A DNA stretch of 64,000 nucleotides. Source: Sipunculus nudus (lineage: Eukaryota; Annelida; Sipuncula; Golfingiida; Sipunculidae). The notes beneath the pieces are model-generated. The model saw nothing but the letters and a program-made list of their open reading frames with translations, did not search any database and was not told the origin of the DNA. Position 1 is the stretch's first letter. The number at the start of each line of letters is the position of its first letter. Where the stretch lies: contig CM049307.1 in NCBI GenBank assembly GCA_026874595.1, positions 49,565,178 to 49,629,177 on the forward strand, in the 5' to 3' direction. Below are positions 1-12,739 of this stretch, one piece after another. The translations under genes were made by a program, and so were the position numbers.

Positions 1-1320
1 ATTTCATTTCCATCAGAAATATGCAAGAATGACTGCCAGGCAAATATTTTTTAACCTTTTATGTCCATTAACTCAACAGCTCTTTGAGATTGCCATGACT
101 TTTATAGCTTTGTCGCATTGAGAACATTTTGCGGTTCTACATCTTAGATCGGTCTGACATCCATTATGACCATAGTGCTGCAATTTTGAATAATTGGACG
201 GCACACTTATTTAGTGCCTTTAGGATTTCAATCATTTCAACTTTTTTTCTAAAACGCCGAGACGCGCCCAGGGGGAGCTAGGCGTCATTTCTGTTGTTTT
301 CAGCTGGGACGTTGCTTGCCCTCAGACGACAGTATCGTCTGCACAGTGTCGTCTGTCCAAAGGTAATAACGATTCTTTAATGCTTCCCGTTCATTTTGTT
401 TACAGGAGGGATCAATATGTTAAACATATTTTGCTATTAACTGATTTTATTCCCACAAAAACAGGAAAGAAATGCCATCGAGCAATTATAAGTTGCTCGT
501 TTGCAGAAGACATTATCTGCCTTGATTTGACTGGCTGTTTGCTTATTTCAGATTGCTCCTTTGGTCCTATTATTTAGCGATTTAATAAAACAAGAATTAG
601 GCAGTCCACGCTTTAGTGAAAGACTTTACAGGGAGGGTCTGAAAAAGACAGCTGCGGATGACATATTCATCAAGAGAACAGGCCAGTAGCTCAGCGAGTG
701 TCCGTGGAATAATAGGCAGGTCTGACACTAGGGTATTCCGATCAAAATCAGTATCCCGCAAGAAGGACAGAAGTGACAGTTTAAATTAACCTGGAGGCCA
801 CAGATTCTTCAAGAGACGGATCACCTTGACAGGTCTGACAAGGAAAAGCTAAATATGTCCGTCTCTTTCAGCAGACATAAGGTATATAATAAAATTCCTA
901 AGACTTCCCGTCTTTTCTTTGGAAGCATTATAAATGACCCAAGAGGTCTTTTTAAGTCTCCCGTCAGACAAATCTGGCTGGAAACAATTATTTACTCCAT
1001 AGTTCGGTGAACAGGATGGGCCTGGGATTATCTTTACCTGTCTGCCCGGCTGATTGTAATTTCGTCCTCTTTTTAAGGGATGTCCTATATATTACATCTT
1101 GTAAGCCGGTCTATGTGCCACATGACAAGGTTGAAGTCCTGGAAAAGAAGACACGATTTAAGTTATTTTTGAACATTCATATTCTGACACGGTAACTTCT
1201 CAGATCGGAAAATATAATTAAACCACACAATCATTTAAATATACCATAACATTGAAAAATATGCAATTCCAGCCCCCGCACCTTCAGTATTGTACTTTTG
1301 AGCTCGTATGACTTCCGTAG
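1..1320. other. unique AT-rich sequence, no gene seen
   Basis: No open frame longer than chance, no terminal repeats and no tRNA-like box motifs were found on either strand. Short pyrimidine-rich stretches occur, but nothing supports an exon. Confidence 0.5.

Positions 1321-1321
<1 letters not shown>

Positions 1322-1374
<53 letters not shown>
1322..1374. repeat. (TA)n microsatellite
   Basis: About 26 uninterrupted TA dinucleotides. It creates a spurious open frame of alternating Tyr/Ile on the minus strand, which is not a gene. Confidence 0.95.
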
Positions 1375-1378
<4 letters not shown>

Positions 1379-3511
1379 CCTTTACACTTAGCATATACAG
1401 ATTGTATATCAGCTCTATCATGTATCTGTTAACCGCTCTACAGTTTGTACACACCTTGTTTTTTAACACACCGGCATAGTTGCTGCAGGTTTTTAAATTA
1501 TCTATTGAAAAAGCTGCATTAGAGAGTTCATAGTTCATTGCATCTGTTTTTCAAGTCACGTCTGTAAAGATAACCTACCTCTTCCGGCGTTATGTCCAAA
1601 CTAGACTTGTACCCACCCCGTTTAATGCACTTGTCATCTTGTATTGATTTTATTGTCAAATCAGTGAAAGTAAATGCTTCAGGAGTCAAGGGGACCCTCC
1701 ATTATTTGCTGGTCAGGTCTGTGAATTAAGCCGAGATCTCCCATGCCATTAGTCTAATGGAAGTGACTAAAGCACGGAATTCAAAGATTTCGTGGATATA
1801 ACAATACTCTGACGTCATGCACCGCCTTGAAGGCACCTTAATCAAACATATATGGAATTTATGTGAAGACAACCCGAGTACCTGTGTGTCAATTATTCCC
1901 GGATGCACTAAACATGTTACGTTTGAGAAATAACCGAAAGTATACACAAAAGGTAGAATCTGGATGTGGTGAATGAATATATAACCTGACCCAATTAAGA
2001 TCACAAATTTGACATTAGGACGTACTTTTTACAAACATCCAAAACGTTTCAGTACTGTGTATAGATGGTCTATTTTGAAGTATCTTTCCTCGAGGGCAAA
2101 TCGAATAAAACCAGCATGGGGCGTTTAAATAAAAGTTTAATAAAGAAATGCATTAGAGCCAGGTTATAATGAACCCTTAAAGAACACGCACGTAGTTCCT
2201 AATGGGGCTTATTGCTTTTATTGACTATGTGAATTACTTATGTGAATTACCAATTAATTTATGTTTAATAAAAATAGATTAATACGTGGATTCTGTAGGA
2301 GTGTGAACCCAGGTACATTGGTTGTGTGTGTCCTGGTCTGTAGTCATGGCATATCTTTGAACATCGACAACATCAATGAGATGTAATTTTAGGAAGTAAA
2401 TGAATGTACTAAGGTTTCTTCTCATCCATTCCCGCGTATATATGTATGCACGACGAAAAATATATATCAAGAAAAGGCGATTGATATGTTCGATATGTGT
2501 CACGACAGAAGAATCTTTATCAACAAATGATTTACTAGTATAGTACATGTTATCTAGAGTTCATTAAAGAGAAGCGTGTGGTTCACTCAGGTTACAGCAA
2601 GACTATTCTAAATTGCTACTGAGATTCGTGATATCACGGCTATAAGTCACGACCACCCGGACCCTTTCTGAACCGGTCTCTGTTACCTCACGCACGATTA
2701 GACACAAGGGTATAGTGAATCCGACGAGTCTGAAAACGAGGCTAGGCCAACCAATATACGTCACTTACACGAAGCCGGTCCATGTTTCACAGACTGGCAT
2801 CTCGTTCGTCCCTGCTCCAATAAACCAGGTCCCTGTGTCTTATCCTATCCGCTCATGGCCGGGTATTTTGGAATTTATTGTCTGCACTGGAAGAAATCAA
2901 TACAAACAAAAGTTGGTGTGGACCTGGGCTCTGTCACCAGGGTATTTAAGTCAACAAATAAAATAAGTGAGGCAATACACAAGGTGACACTACTTAAAGG
3001 GGACATTACGGATAAGTTTAGGTGCTATATACGTTATAAATCAGCTTAATATAAGCCTTGAATCTGAATCGCCGTTCTTTATATTGAAGTCATGTCACTG
3101 GCAATACCTTCTTCCATCAACTGTGAGAATCGTACAATGTTCCTTCCTTTTGCCATATCGGTTACATATTGTTAAATTTTGTCTGATCAAAATAGATTTT
3201 TTTTAATGTTGTGTGTATCTCTTGAAAAAAGGTGTATGCTTATCGCAGGATCTGAAACATTTATGATCATTTCGGGAATGGGTCACTGAAGACTTTACAA
3301 AGAATAGTCATATTAATTATTGATACAAAGCATATTTAAATTGGTGAAAGGTGACATGATGAATAAGATGACGTTTACTATTTAAAACACGCGTGTCTTA
3401 TGACATATAGGTTGTACACAAGATGCCCAGTATGTCTATGGTTCGATTTTATAGATTATCAAGAGGGACAGTTTACTTAACCACATAATCAGTGACGTCA
3501 ATATTCGACCC
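1375..3511. other. unique sequence, no gene seen
   Basis: Only short open frames (under 95 codons) with no recognisable domain, and no repeat structure visible by eye. Confidence 0.45.
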
Positions 3512-3527
3512 GGGGGGGGGGGGGGGG
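3512..3527 (+). repeat. poly-G tract (G16)
   Basis: Sixteen consecutive G after CCC. One of several poly-dG:dC tracts in the window. Confidence 0.95.
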
Positions 3528-3593
3528 TGGATATTAGGCGAAGGTTGAGGAAACTTTTTTTTAAAGAATCTTTTAAGACTATTGCTATGTCAC

Positions 3594-3632
3594 TTTTTTT
3601 TCTCTCTATCTCTCTCTCTCTCTTTCTCTCTG
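3594..3632. repeat. (TC)n pyrimidine microsatellite
   Basis: Imperfect CT/TC repeat following a T-rich run. Confidence 0.85.
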
Positions 3633-3639
3633 TTTAACC

Positions 3640-4554
3640 TGCTATGTCACAGCAAACTGCAGGAAGTTGTTTGTATAGGCTGGTTTGGTAATTCGCCCTC
3701 GCTAAACTTGTGTATAATTCAAAGTATTGATGAGGACATTCAACTTTATTTATAACTTATCTGATAATGCTGATTCATCAAGAATAAAGACAGAATTGTA
3801 AACAACGTTTATCCTTCTTAGTACTGATTTATTTTATTTGAAGTGTAAAATCAGATCATTCCCTTTTGGTAAAAAGTGGAGTGATATACACCCTAATCCC
3901 CCTGTTCTGACACCTCCACATCGTATAGACGCCCCTGACACATAAGATTGTACAGACCGGTGACTGCTGGCAATCCGCCTACCAAGCACACCAACAACCA
4001 GCATAACACACCAAGTAACACTGAATTCTCTTCGTCCTCTTCTTTTTCTTATCATTAATATCAGTAGTATTTTCCCTAAAAATGCACACATATGAAAATG
4101 CCTGACGGCAAATAAAATTGAAAACATAAACTGAAGAAAGCCGTGTGCTATATGAAACTTTAAATAACAGTTCTATCATGTTCTCAGAATGGATTCTGTT
4201 TATTTTAGAAGATAATTACTCAGGCGCCCCTAGGCCATGTTTCACATTATCGGCGGCATTTAATGAACAACCATATAATGGAAACTGTGTTACCAGGAAG
4301 TACACAATGCTAGGAAAACCATTAAGAGCATTCGTTATCAGGATGCATACCCGCCAGTGTGTGCAGGACGAGATTCACATTGAAATATATCAAAGTGGGC
4401 AAACATTAATGGAAGTCTCGGTAAAAGCAACCTCTCACCCGTAACATGATATAAATAATCGTTTTTCTTCGCATACAGAAAAAAAGGCACAAATCGGGTT
4501 CTTCAGTTGGATGAAAGGCTTGAGCAAACGCGAAGATAAAAAAATATTTTGGAT
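3640..4554. other. unique sequence, no gene seen
   Basis: Contains a 99-codon open frame at 4145-4444 (+) and overlapping minus-strand frames. None shows a domain or other evidence of coding, and their lengths fit chance. Confidence 0.4.
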
Positions 4555-4572
4555 ATAATCTTTAATGACATA

Positions 4573-5102
4573 CTGTAGAACATGTTATTTTCGCGAAACT
4601 CAAATTTTGCATATTGGCACGGTCCGACCTTTCGCGAGCATGTAATGTTCACGAAATTCTTGTGGTAACATTTTTCACACACACCCAAATAAAAACAAAT
4701 GAAAAATTTAAGATATAAAATATACTTAATCAAAAGCCAAACTTAGTTATGTATGATTGCGCAGGTAACTATGCATTTGATTGTGTTTACACAATATATT
4801 GCCCTCGCGAAAACTACCCTGGGGGGAGAACAAATTATCGACTTGTTATAAAGGCCATATATTCATTGCCCACTTGATTATCAAAGGGTCATTATATCTT
4901 GTATGCTAAATATCGGCTTGTCATTATGGTTTTAATTTAAGATTTAATTTAAATGTACTTAAACCTAATGTTCTTGTACTGGGCATGCTAATTAACGTGA
5001 GTATTGCATATGATTTTCGCGAGCATTTAATTTTCGCGAATTAAAGTTACCTCTCAAAGTTCGCGAAAACGATATGCTCGCGAAAAATTTCCGGTTCTAC
5101 AG
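4573..5102. mobile_element. MITE with TA target duplication
   Basis: The ends are inverted repeats. The left end starts CTGTAGAAC and the right end finishes GTTCTACAG, both followed inward by TTCGCGA-type words. TA flanks both ends (4571-4572 and 5103-5104). The 530-bp interior is AT-rich, has several TTCGCGAA or TCGCGA words on both strands and no transposase frame. A TA duplication fits the Tc1/mariner/pogo group, but the family is inferred from the termini only. The 12-mer taatctttaatg also occurs just outside both ends (about 4555-4566 and 5103-5114). Confidence 0.65.
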
Positions 5103-5124
5103 TAATCTTTAATGTTCCTTCCTG

Positions 5125-5260
5125 CATATGTCGTCTAGGCTTAGTTGACTCCTTGAGATCGTGAGTTTGAATCTCAGCCAAGAAGTGGCAGGTGGCTCCA
5201 ACCATGGTGAGCCTGCAGGTCAAAATGGGACACTGTCTCAAACGGCCGTGTTTCACTCAC
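5125..5260 (+). mobile_element. possible tRNA-derived SINE head
   Basis: A B-box-like motif (gagtttgaatctc, 5163-5175) lies about 30 bp downstream of a weak A-box-like stretch (about 5133-5148), as expected for a pol III tRNA-related SINE head. No clear tail or target duplication was found, so this is tentative. A decayed tRNA pseudogene is an alternative. Confidence 0.3.
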
Positions 5261-5468
5261 AAATGGGTGTCCTTTCTAGGGTTCCTTAGTGTTCTGACCC
5301 TGTACCTGGGTTAACTATACACCCAAGGCCCGCAGATGCAGTTCACCGATTCTGATTGTAGCCAGGATAATCATGTGTTTCAGCCCTTGCACGGAGTCAA
5401 AATCATGAACAGGTTATACTGTGCAATTACTTCGCTAAACATAGAGGCCTGGTCTTTGTCACCTTCAG

Positions 5469-5509
5469 GCTTGTATATATATTATATAAATTATATTATA
5501 TATATTATA

Positions 5510-5548
<39 letters not shown>
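5469..5548. repeat. (TA)n/TATAT-rich microsatellite
   Basis: Imperfect TATAT-rich block leading into about 15 perfect TA units. Confidence 0.9.
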
Positions 5549-5551
<3 letters not shown>

Positions 5552-5559
5552 CTAATGTA

Positions 5560-8517
5560 AAGAAAAATGAGTCAGCTGGGAAGAAAAAAAGGAAAAAGGT
5601 GATGCATGAAATATTTATAAGCCAGTCCAAACGGATATAAGGGTTAAGAGAATGCGATAGCACACCATTCAATAGTGAGGTTTAAGAAATTTGATCTGTG
5701 CCCTTGGATGTATTAACCGAGAAGAAAAAAAGGTTGGCGCCTCTGCTATGATCAAAAGGTCAGAGAACAGTTCTTGTAATCACGTTGCCATGAATGGACA
5801 TTTTAAAACGCGGGACATGGAAGTTTTTAATAGATAATGAACGACGAAAGATCTTAAAGGTCAACACTCGTGAATAATGATTTAAAAGAGGATTGCTCTT
5901 CGAAACTTGTGCGGAAGCAAAAGGAGGTGAACTTCACAAGGCCAGAGAGTGTAAAAAAAAAAACAGTGTGTGAAAAGGCCATTCTTTGGATAACACCTAT
6001 AGAGGCATGAATTTGTCTAATATAAGATTTTTAAGATAAATGATGAGCGTGCGAAACATGAAGATCAGTTGAGGAAGGTATATCAGTGGTATCTTCCTAG
6101 TATCCGTGAACAGTTTTCGTCAGATATATAAATTTTGCTCTAATTATAATATAATAGTTTATTATGAAATATTATTATTTCTTTCTTTTGGTGATACGTC
6201 ATAGTAAATATTTAGAATGCTACATACGATGTCGTCATTATTATAGTGTCATTGTTAACGTTTTAATAAGGCGACGGTTTTATTTAAATAAAATTAGGTA
6301 AAGGGTTAAGCCGAGTATACTGAGGTTATCAGGCTCAAATCATGCATGTATGATGGTTATTTCATATCATTCACCTTTGTACCATCCTTAGTGATTTCGT
6401 AAGTGCTTATAATAGACCGTGTTTTCAAAGGGAAAATATTATTGTTAACATACTACTGATTTTTTTACATGTATGTATTTTGTATGTAATTACAAAATGG
6501 TTTGCATGTATAGTCACACCTTTTATTTCTGTTAGATGTTGAAATATCAATATTATAGGGATGAGAAATATTTAGACTCTAAATAATGTAAACACTTAGA
6601 TATCAAAATATTTTTGTATTACTGATGCAACAGTAGTACTGCACTGGTAGTTATGGTTTCCAAATCCCTGGTATAAAACTTACAGAACAACTGGAGTTGG
6701 GACAAAAAATCGCATGTGTGAGACGAATGTCGTCTGGAACGGAATGCCTTCTATAGAAAATGTCACCCTCTCATCCCTTTGTTCTGTAAGCTTTCAAGAC
6801 GACTTGTATTTTAAGTGACAGGTGCCGCGTTTTCTTTGTGGCATTTCAGGCTCCCTGCCACTTTATTTACCTGGTGTAAACGTGACTTCTGGCTTTTTAT
6901 TGCTCCGGATTTCATCCATTATTTAAGATTCATGGCCTTTGGCTCTGCCACCTTTAGTGACTGTGACTTAGAGAATGGAAGTGAAACTAGGCCGTGACAC
7001 CGAGACAAACTTCAGTCCGTCCTGTAACAAGACCTTTAACGGTAAAGTAAGGCATATTGCAGGAAAACAAATGCACTTTCACAAAAGCTGTCCCACAAAC
7101 GTATATCTTCGTGTTTGGGACATAGTCATACAGTTCTAGAGCTATCTGCCAAAAACACACAGGTATTTTCTCAAGTGCCCATAAAATAGTAAATTTTTCA
7201 ATTAAAGTCTCTTCCAAATATGCCATTTTCCAATCTGAATTAATTTGTTCTATCTTACTAGAAGTTTAAAAACAAAATTCTTATTAAACCTGGAAATGTC
7301 ATTTTTAGTATACGAATAACATGTTTTGCATTAAATAAACATTTTTGCATAGTGAGTTGTATTATTTGTTTGTAAATTATGATGTGATTGTTCAAAACGT
7401 AATGGACGAAAGTGATCGAAGTTAGCGGCTGCAAAGTAAATCACCAAGATCTTCTGGTCAGTTGCCTCATATCCTCATCTTCATGCGGCTCTATATTCTT
7501 TCTTAAATTACCTTCTTTTTTCTTAATATTAATAAATCTTTTTAATTTTACTTTTTGTGATATTCTTTATATCTGAAGTTTCTATCAAATCGCATATATC
7601 ACAAGGTCTGTAGCCAAGTGAATGCAGCCCTGTATTTAAAAAAATCTAGTCTCAATGTATAGCTAGTATAGGCTAAGCCCAAGTATTGGACTATTTTTGG
7701 TCAATGGAACGTGCGCAGCTAATTCGGCACATAACATCTGTCTAATGCCCTTTATACCTCTTTATTGTAATGCGCTGGAACTAACCCAGCCTTTCAGACA
7801 GTAGACCCCGGTAACTTAAAATGTTACCTACCCAGGGGCTAACATTAAGGAGACGTGACTATCATTTAGAAGATAATAAACAAGATGATAGTCCTAGTTT
7901 CCGCAGGCAGTATCTACAACAAGGTAAATTGTACTGGGAAAAATAAGTAGGTGAGCATGGCCCAAATGCAGAGCGACTGTGACAAGGAATATAACAAAAA
8001 ATCAACCTTAGATGTCATGAATGTACATTTCTTTTCTTTGTAATACTTTATTGAAGAAAATATAATTTGATCAGGTCATACCAATATATAATATAATCAA
8101 ATATAATAAATATAAACAAAAGTCGGTCTTAAAAGCGTACACGTAACAACAGTATGTAGTAAACTATACTTGTTTTTTTTTAATTAAAAGGTAAAATGTT
8201 CTTGGTATTGCAGAAAATAGTGGATTGAGAAATAAAGAGTTCGTATGATGACTTTATGGTTTTATCTGTTGCTACACTCAAGAGTACATCAGATAGCAAC
8301 ATTAAACAGTTGCACAGTGGGTATGATACTTGCCTGAGTATACATGTATATTTGTACAATTGTCCTATGAACCACCGGTTATTTTCTCTGTGCAGTTCTT
8401 TTACTTCGGTTAAGGTGTTTTAGGTCAACCACAGTGAGCCCCTTAAACCAGACAATCACACTAAAATCTGCAAAGCTCGCATCAACTTAACACCCCTTGA
8501 CTTTCATGGTAAATTCT
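5560..8517. other. unique AT-rich sequence, no gene seen
   Basis: Scattered short frames only. The 79-codon minus-strand frame at 6987-7226 has no recognisable feature. No repeats with defined ends were seen. Confidence 0.45.
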
Positions 8518-8520
8518 TAA

Positions 8521-8557
<37 letters not shown>
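8518..8557. repeat. (AAT)n microsatellite
   Basis: About 12 AAT units. Confidence 0.95.
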
Positions 8558-8559
8558 TA

Positions 8560-9730
8560 ATATTATTTGACATGAAATTGAACATTTTGAATTTATCACT
8601 TCATTTAATATTAGAGTAGGCCCCAACATCCTTTGGTAAAATAGTGTTGCGTCTCCAGTTCAGTTGATTACAATAGAAACCAATTAATCCTCAAGTGAAA
8701 TAAGGTAACCCAGACGTAAACACGAAAATAAAAACACAGTAAGAGTGAATTTCAGGCTGATTGGACCTGTGGAAAACAGACATCTATTTATTTTTCAAAA
8801 TATAGCGTGTTCTCATTACAATAGGCTTAATTTACTCAATAACTACGCTAGCTTCTTGGTTACATAATTTGTTATTATGGATAGAAACCACTAGATGTTA
8901 TATAACTAACTGTAGTTTGTTAAAAGGATTTTGTCTTTAATGTAGTTCCATTAGTGCGAGTTCTTAGTGAAAAGGAATCATGAATGAAAAAAGTGAACAC
9001 ACCAGAAGCATCAAGACACATGTTACGTGTTCTTGCTGAGGGGTATTACTTACACATATCGGTACCGATTCCTTGAAAACATTCCGGAAGAACAGTATGC
9101 CTTTGACATGTTTTCTTTTCAAATTGTAGGAACGCAGTTATAAAGTTAGTGAATAATTTTTTCGAATGATCTGTTTATTCACATTTGTTAAGGCTACAAA
9201 GAGACAAAAAAGGCAAAAATAAAAAATAAATGCACACGACGCAATGATGAAAGTCAGAATGTAACGGGAACACGTACTCTTATAGTTTATAATGTTTTTT
9301 CTTCCATCAGGAGCATATGTGTTTGTGCATGCTTGTTCGTGCAGGTTTGTTCGCAACGTAACTCTCACAATTATGAACGGCATCTTATCAAATTTATAGT
9401 GTATTTTGGAAATTAAAATAGCCCAATAAAGAATCGATTAGATGTTATGGACGGCATGGATCCGGGAGATGATCCGTATTAAGGAGCGTCATCAAGGAAT
9501 GCACAGTCACTTATGCACGCGCGAATGAACCTGGATATCCTGGTCGAGAAAGTGCATGCAAAAGATATTGGGAGTATCCCACATGACGGGAGGCCTTCGT
9601 TGCTTAAAATGCAGATATCTATTTAGTTTCGTTGTTTTTCTTAGTCTGCTTACTCTGTACTTCTTCTACTTTGCTCTCCTGTCTTCTTTTGATTTTTCTT
9701 CTCCTTTACCTTTTCCCTGTCACTCTGTCT
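8560..9730. other. unique sequence, no gene seen
   Basis: No domain-bearing frame. The hydrophobic translation near 9138-9383 (-) comes from A/T-rich sequence and is not supported as a gene. Confidence 0.4.
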
Positions 9731-9736
9731 GTCTCT

Positions 9737-9741
9737 CTTTC

Positions 9742-9777
<36 letters not shown>

Positions 9778-9778
9778 G
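9737..9778. repeat. (TC)n microsatellite
   Basis: Near-perfect TC repeat. It explains the Ser/Leu-rich and Arg/Glu-rich open frames on the two strands around 9556-10040. Confidence 0.95.
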
Positions 9779-9779
9779 T

Positions 9780-11120
9780 ATGTGTGTTCCCGAGGCGAAA
9801 TTGTATGAGACGGGTTGCCAGCACTGATGTCTTGGATGAAACAAATTGTGCTTGTCTCTCGGCTAATCTGGCACGGCAATAAAGAACGAACGTAATTACT
9901 GACGGTCCATCATTACGAGTGTCCCAGAAAATGGCTGTCGTCGTCCCTGCTGACTCCTCGGTAGATCCGACCCTTGTCCATCTTCTCGTTTTTATTCCAA
10001 AGGAATTTGAACATGCAGAAAGAGTAAAAACAAGGGTCAATCAATCAGCTAAAACACATCTCACGGACAGTTATCTCCATTTTAATTTTATTTAGCTGTC
10101 CTTGCAGGTTCATTTTATCAAGTAAATTAATACCATGGTCTCAACGATTTTGAGTGATGGAACTCTCAATTTCGTAACTTATAATTATGATAACCATAAT
10201 CGTGATAATGATGTTGAGTAAGAATTTATATAAACGTAACCTCCTCAGTTGATTCTCAAATTTTTAAATGACTAAATGCCAAGCAATACCAAAATGCATG
10301 ACATACTTTATTGCATACTCATCAAATAAAAGAAGACCGACAAAAGAAGAAAATAGGAAATATTTATAATAAAATTGTTAGTATTTCTATTTGATCAAAG
10401 ACACGTTTTCTGGTAGTCCCTGAAAAGCTTTCTTAAGAAGCACTGTAAATAACCTCAAAGCTATCGCCTGCCACGAGCCCTAGCCCTGTCACACACATAA
10501 ACCTAAAAAATAAAGGAAATGACTTGACAATATAAAAAATCTACGGTATGTCCATATACCATAAGATATCGCAGTACTAAAAATTATATAGAAAAGCTGT
10601 TAACCAAGGATCAGTTATGTGCTTGGAGGACTGTGTCTTTTTTTAAAATGTTATAAACCTCAAGGAAATATATACACAGGATTCTAAAAAGACGTTGAAG
10701 GACAAGTTTTGTCTCCTTTTGTGAATAGTAATTTACTCATTAATAAATAGTCAAACGTTTGTTTCAAAAGTTTTAATTTGGTTCTCCCTGGGAAATATAT
10801 TTTAGGTCATTTGTTAGTAAGTTAATTTAGCCTGACACATGCTGTATCCTCCCCCCCCCCCCCTCTCTCTCGTAAAGTGGATGTGTGGCTATGAAACCAT
10901 GCATACATAACCTTAACGGTTACCTAAAGAAATCGCATATCCTTGGTCCTTGAAGATGGAACTCATGCATAACCATGAGGCCTCAGTTCGGTCATAACTC
11001 GTGGGTAAAATGAGTTGTTAAAAACAGTATTATATATAATATACACTTAAATTCAACTATTTTGAAGATAATTATGCAAAAAGTCATTTCGGCCTTCTTC
11101 AGGAGTGACATTTACTGTTA
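9780..11120. other. unique sequence with a C13 tract
   Basis: No gene seen. A run of 13 C (10851-10863) followed by CT repeats is the only distinctive feature. Confidence 0.45.
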
Positions 11121-11124
11121 GTAA

Positions 11125-11450
11125 GGCCAAAAAAAATAAAAGGTATGGTTCTCAGGCACCGCCCGCATCAATTTTAAACCCCCGCATCAAAAATTTTTAT
11201 TTTGATTTTCCAAAGTAAGTTACCAATTTTGAGCGGACATTTCTTTCAAGAAGATAAAATCATACACTTTCCTTTGTAATGTAATACTTTTACTTGTTTA
11301 GCAAAATAAATCTGTTATTACCATGCTTTTCCCTTATCATTTGACATTTTTATCGAAACATACCAAAAAATTAAAAATAAAAAAACCGCCCGCCCGCATT
11401 GATTTCTGAAAAAAAGTGCCTGAGAACCATACCTTTTTTTTATTTTGGCC
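11125..11450. mobile_element. PIF/Harbinger-type MITE
   Basis: Terminal inverted repeats of about 35 bp start GGCCAAAA, continue through an A-rich run and share the word GGTATGGTTCTCAGGCAC. The element is flanked by TAA on both sides (11122-11124 and 11451-11453). A three-base TWA target duplication is the PIF/Harbinger hallmark. The 326-bp interior is A/T-rich, has repeated CCGCCCGCAT words near both ends, and encodes nothing. Confidence 0.75.
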
Positions 11451-11767
11451 TAATGCGTGTCTTTTTCACGTATTGATCTGTTATTCTGTTTTTTATTTGT
11501 CTTTGGAGAGATGAAGTGACTCAAGGGTCTCGTTAAATTACATGGCAACTAAATCCAGACTGGCGCAATTTTTTGTTTTTTTTCTTATATATCTTGTGAA
11601 CATTGCATCTTATAAAATAATTTTAAATTAACAACACAAAACACAGCAACCCCAAAGCTCCAGCCGGCGCCATTATTCCGTCACTCTTGTCAATCAAAGG
11701 ATGAAAGCATCTTATAAAACTGCTTTAAAATAGATGTGTTAAAAAACTCCAGAACTCTCTACCGGCA

Positions 11768-11792
11768 CCCCCCCCCCCCCACACACACACAT
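11768..11792. repeat. poly-C tract followed by (CA)n
   Basis: Thirteen C followed by an ACACAC run. Confidence 0.95.
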
Positions 11793-11940
11793 TTGCTTCA
11801 TCAATTAAGGTTGACTAAAACTTGATGACCTTGGAGTCTGACGGCTTGAGAAAGTCTGACCGTGAGGCATAAAACACTGCTGCTATACAACAAATGTAAT
11901 TTAACGGATTTGCCGCTCTCATTTTTCGTGGATCAATTTG

Positions 11941-12640
11941 TAGCTCCGCTGACTGAAAGTCAACTGAGGTATAGGAATGGCGCTCTTTCCGTCGTCCGTC
12001 CGGCCGTCCGTTAGCGGGGCACAAATTGTAATCGCTGGATCTAGAAACCTTTCCGTAGCGGATCCAGGGGGATCCTCCCCCCTCTTTTTTTTTCTTTCGC
12101 CGCAACCTGTTTTAAGGGTTTCAGACATAAGTTTCTGCTACCTGGACCCCCCCCCCCCCGTCTGGACTTGGGACCTTTTTTAAGAGTTTTCCTTAGTCCT
12201 CTTGGTTGGACCCCCTCCCTTTTCCTAAATCCTGGATCCGCCCCTGCTTTTTAGTAGAAGTCAGAGGTAAAAAAATCTCCTTGGATACCGGAAATCACGT
12301 CAGTGCTTATACATACAACCTAGAATCATTAAAAATTGTATACAAAGCATCCAGTATCTTGATAATGCATGGATTGCTATGAATCATGCCTTGAATATTG
12401 ACCATGACCCGTTTTGCCAGTTCTCAAAAACTGGTGGCGTCACCTAATTTTTCTAATTTTATCTTTATTTTTTCTGTTTTTGAGACCGTCAAATCACAGC
12501 AATTAAGTCAGTCTCAGCTGTGGTTTCATAAAACCGGTGTGTTTATTTATCATGATTGGTTTCTAAGTTCCTGAAAACGGGTGGTGCCACCCGAATTTTT
12601 TTCTCCAATTTTGACGCATGTTTTCCTTTATTTTGAGACT
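11941..12640 (+). mobile_element. degraded copy of the 336-bp-core Helentron-like family
   Basis: The first 45 bases (AGCTCCGCTGACTGAAAGTC and onward) match the 5' tip of the element at 45219, followed by the same GTCCGTCGTCCGTCC block and 'gcacaaattgtaa' monomer start. Two monomer ends with the decayed palindrome (ggtggcgtcacc at about 12432; ggtggtgccaccc at about 12582) follow. No 3' hairpin/CTAG end was found, so the copy is truncated or runs into the next repeat. A MITE splits its first monomer. Confidence 0.6.
12054..12246. mobile_element. hAT-like MITE nested in the Helentron-like copy
   Basis: The ends are inverted GCGGATCCAGG-type repeats; the right end reads cctggatccgcccctg. Next to them are matching poly-purine/pyrimidine subterminal segments, including C13 at 12147-12159. 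The flanks resume the interrupted monomer ('ctagaaacct' left, 'aaaaatctccttgga' right). A clean 8-bp target duplication could not be defined, so the hAT assignment rests on terminus resemblance only. Confidence 0.45.
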
Positions 12641-12739
12641 GCCAAATGATATTGATAATTTCAGATTCACAAATGTGGTTTCATCTGTGTCCTGAAACCT
12701 TGTGTTGTTTATAAGGGGCCCGCTTGAATAAGCAGATGC

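Noticed and set aside
1284-1538. Minus-strand frame with a long Tyr-Ile repeat
   Set aside because: Translation of the (TA)n microsatellite.
9556-10040. Ser/Leu-rich and Arg/Glu-rich open frames
   Set aside because: Created by the (TC)n microsatellite on the two strands.
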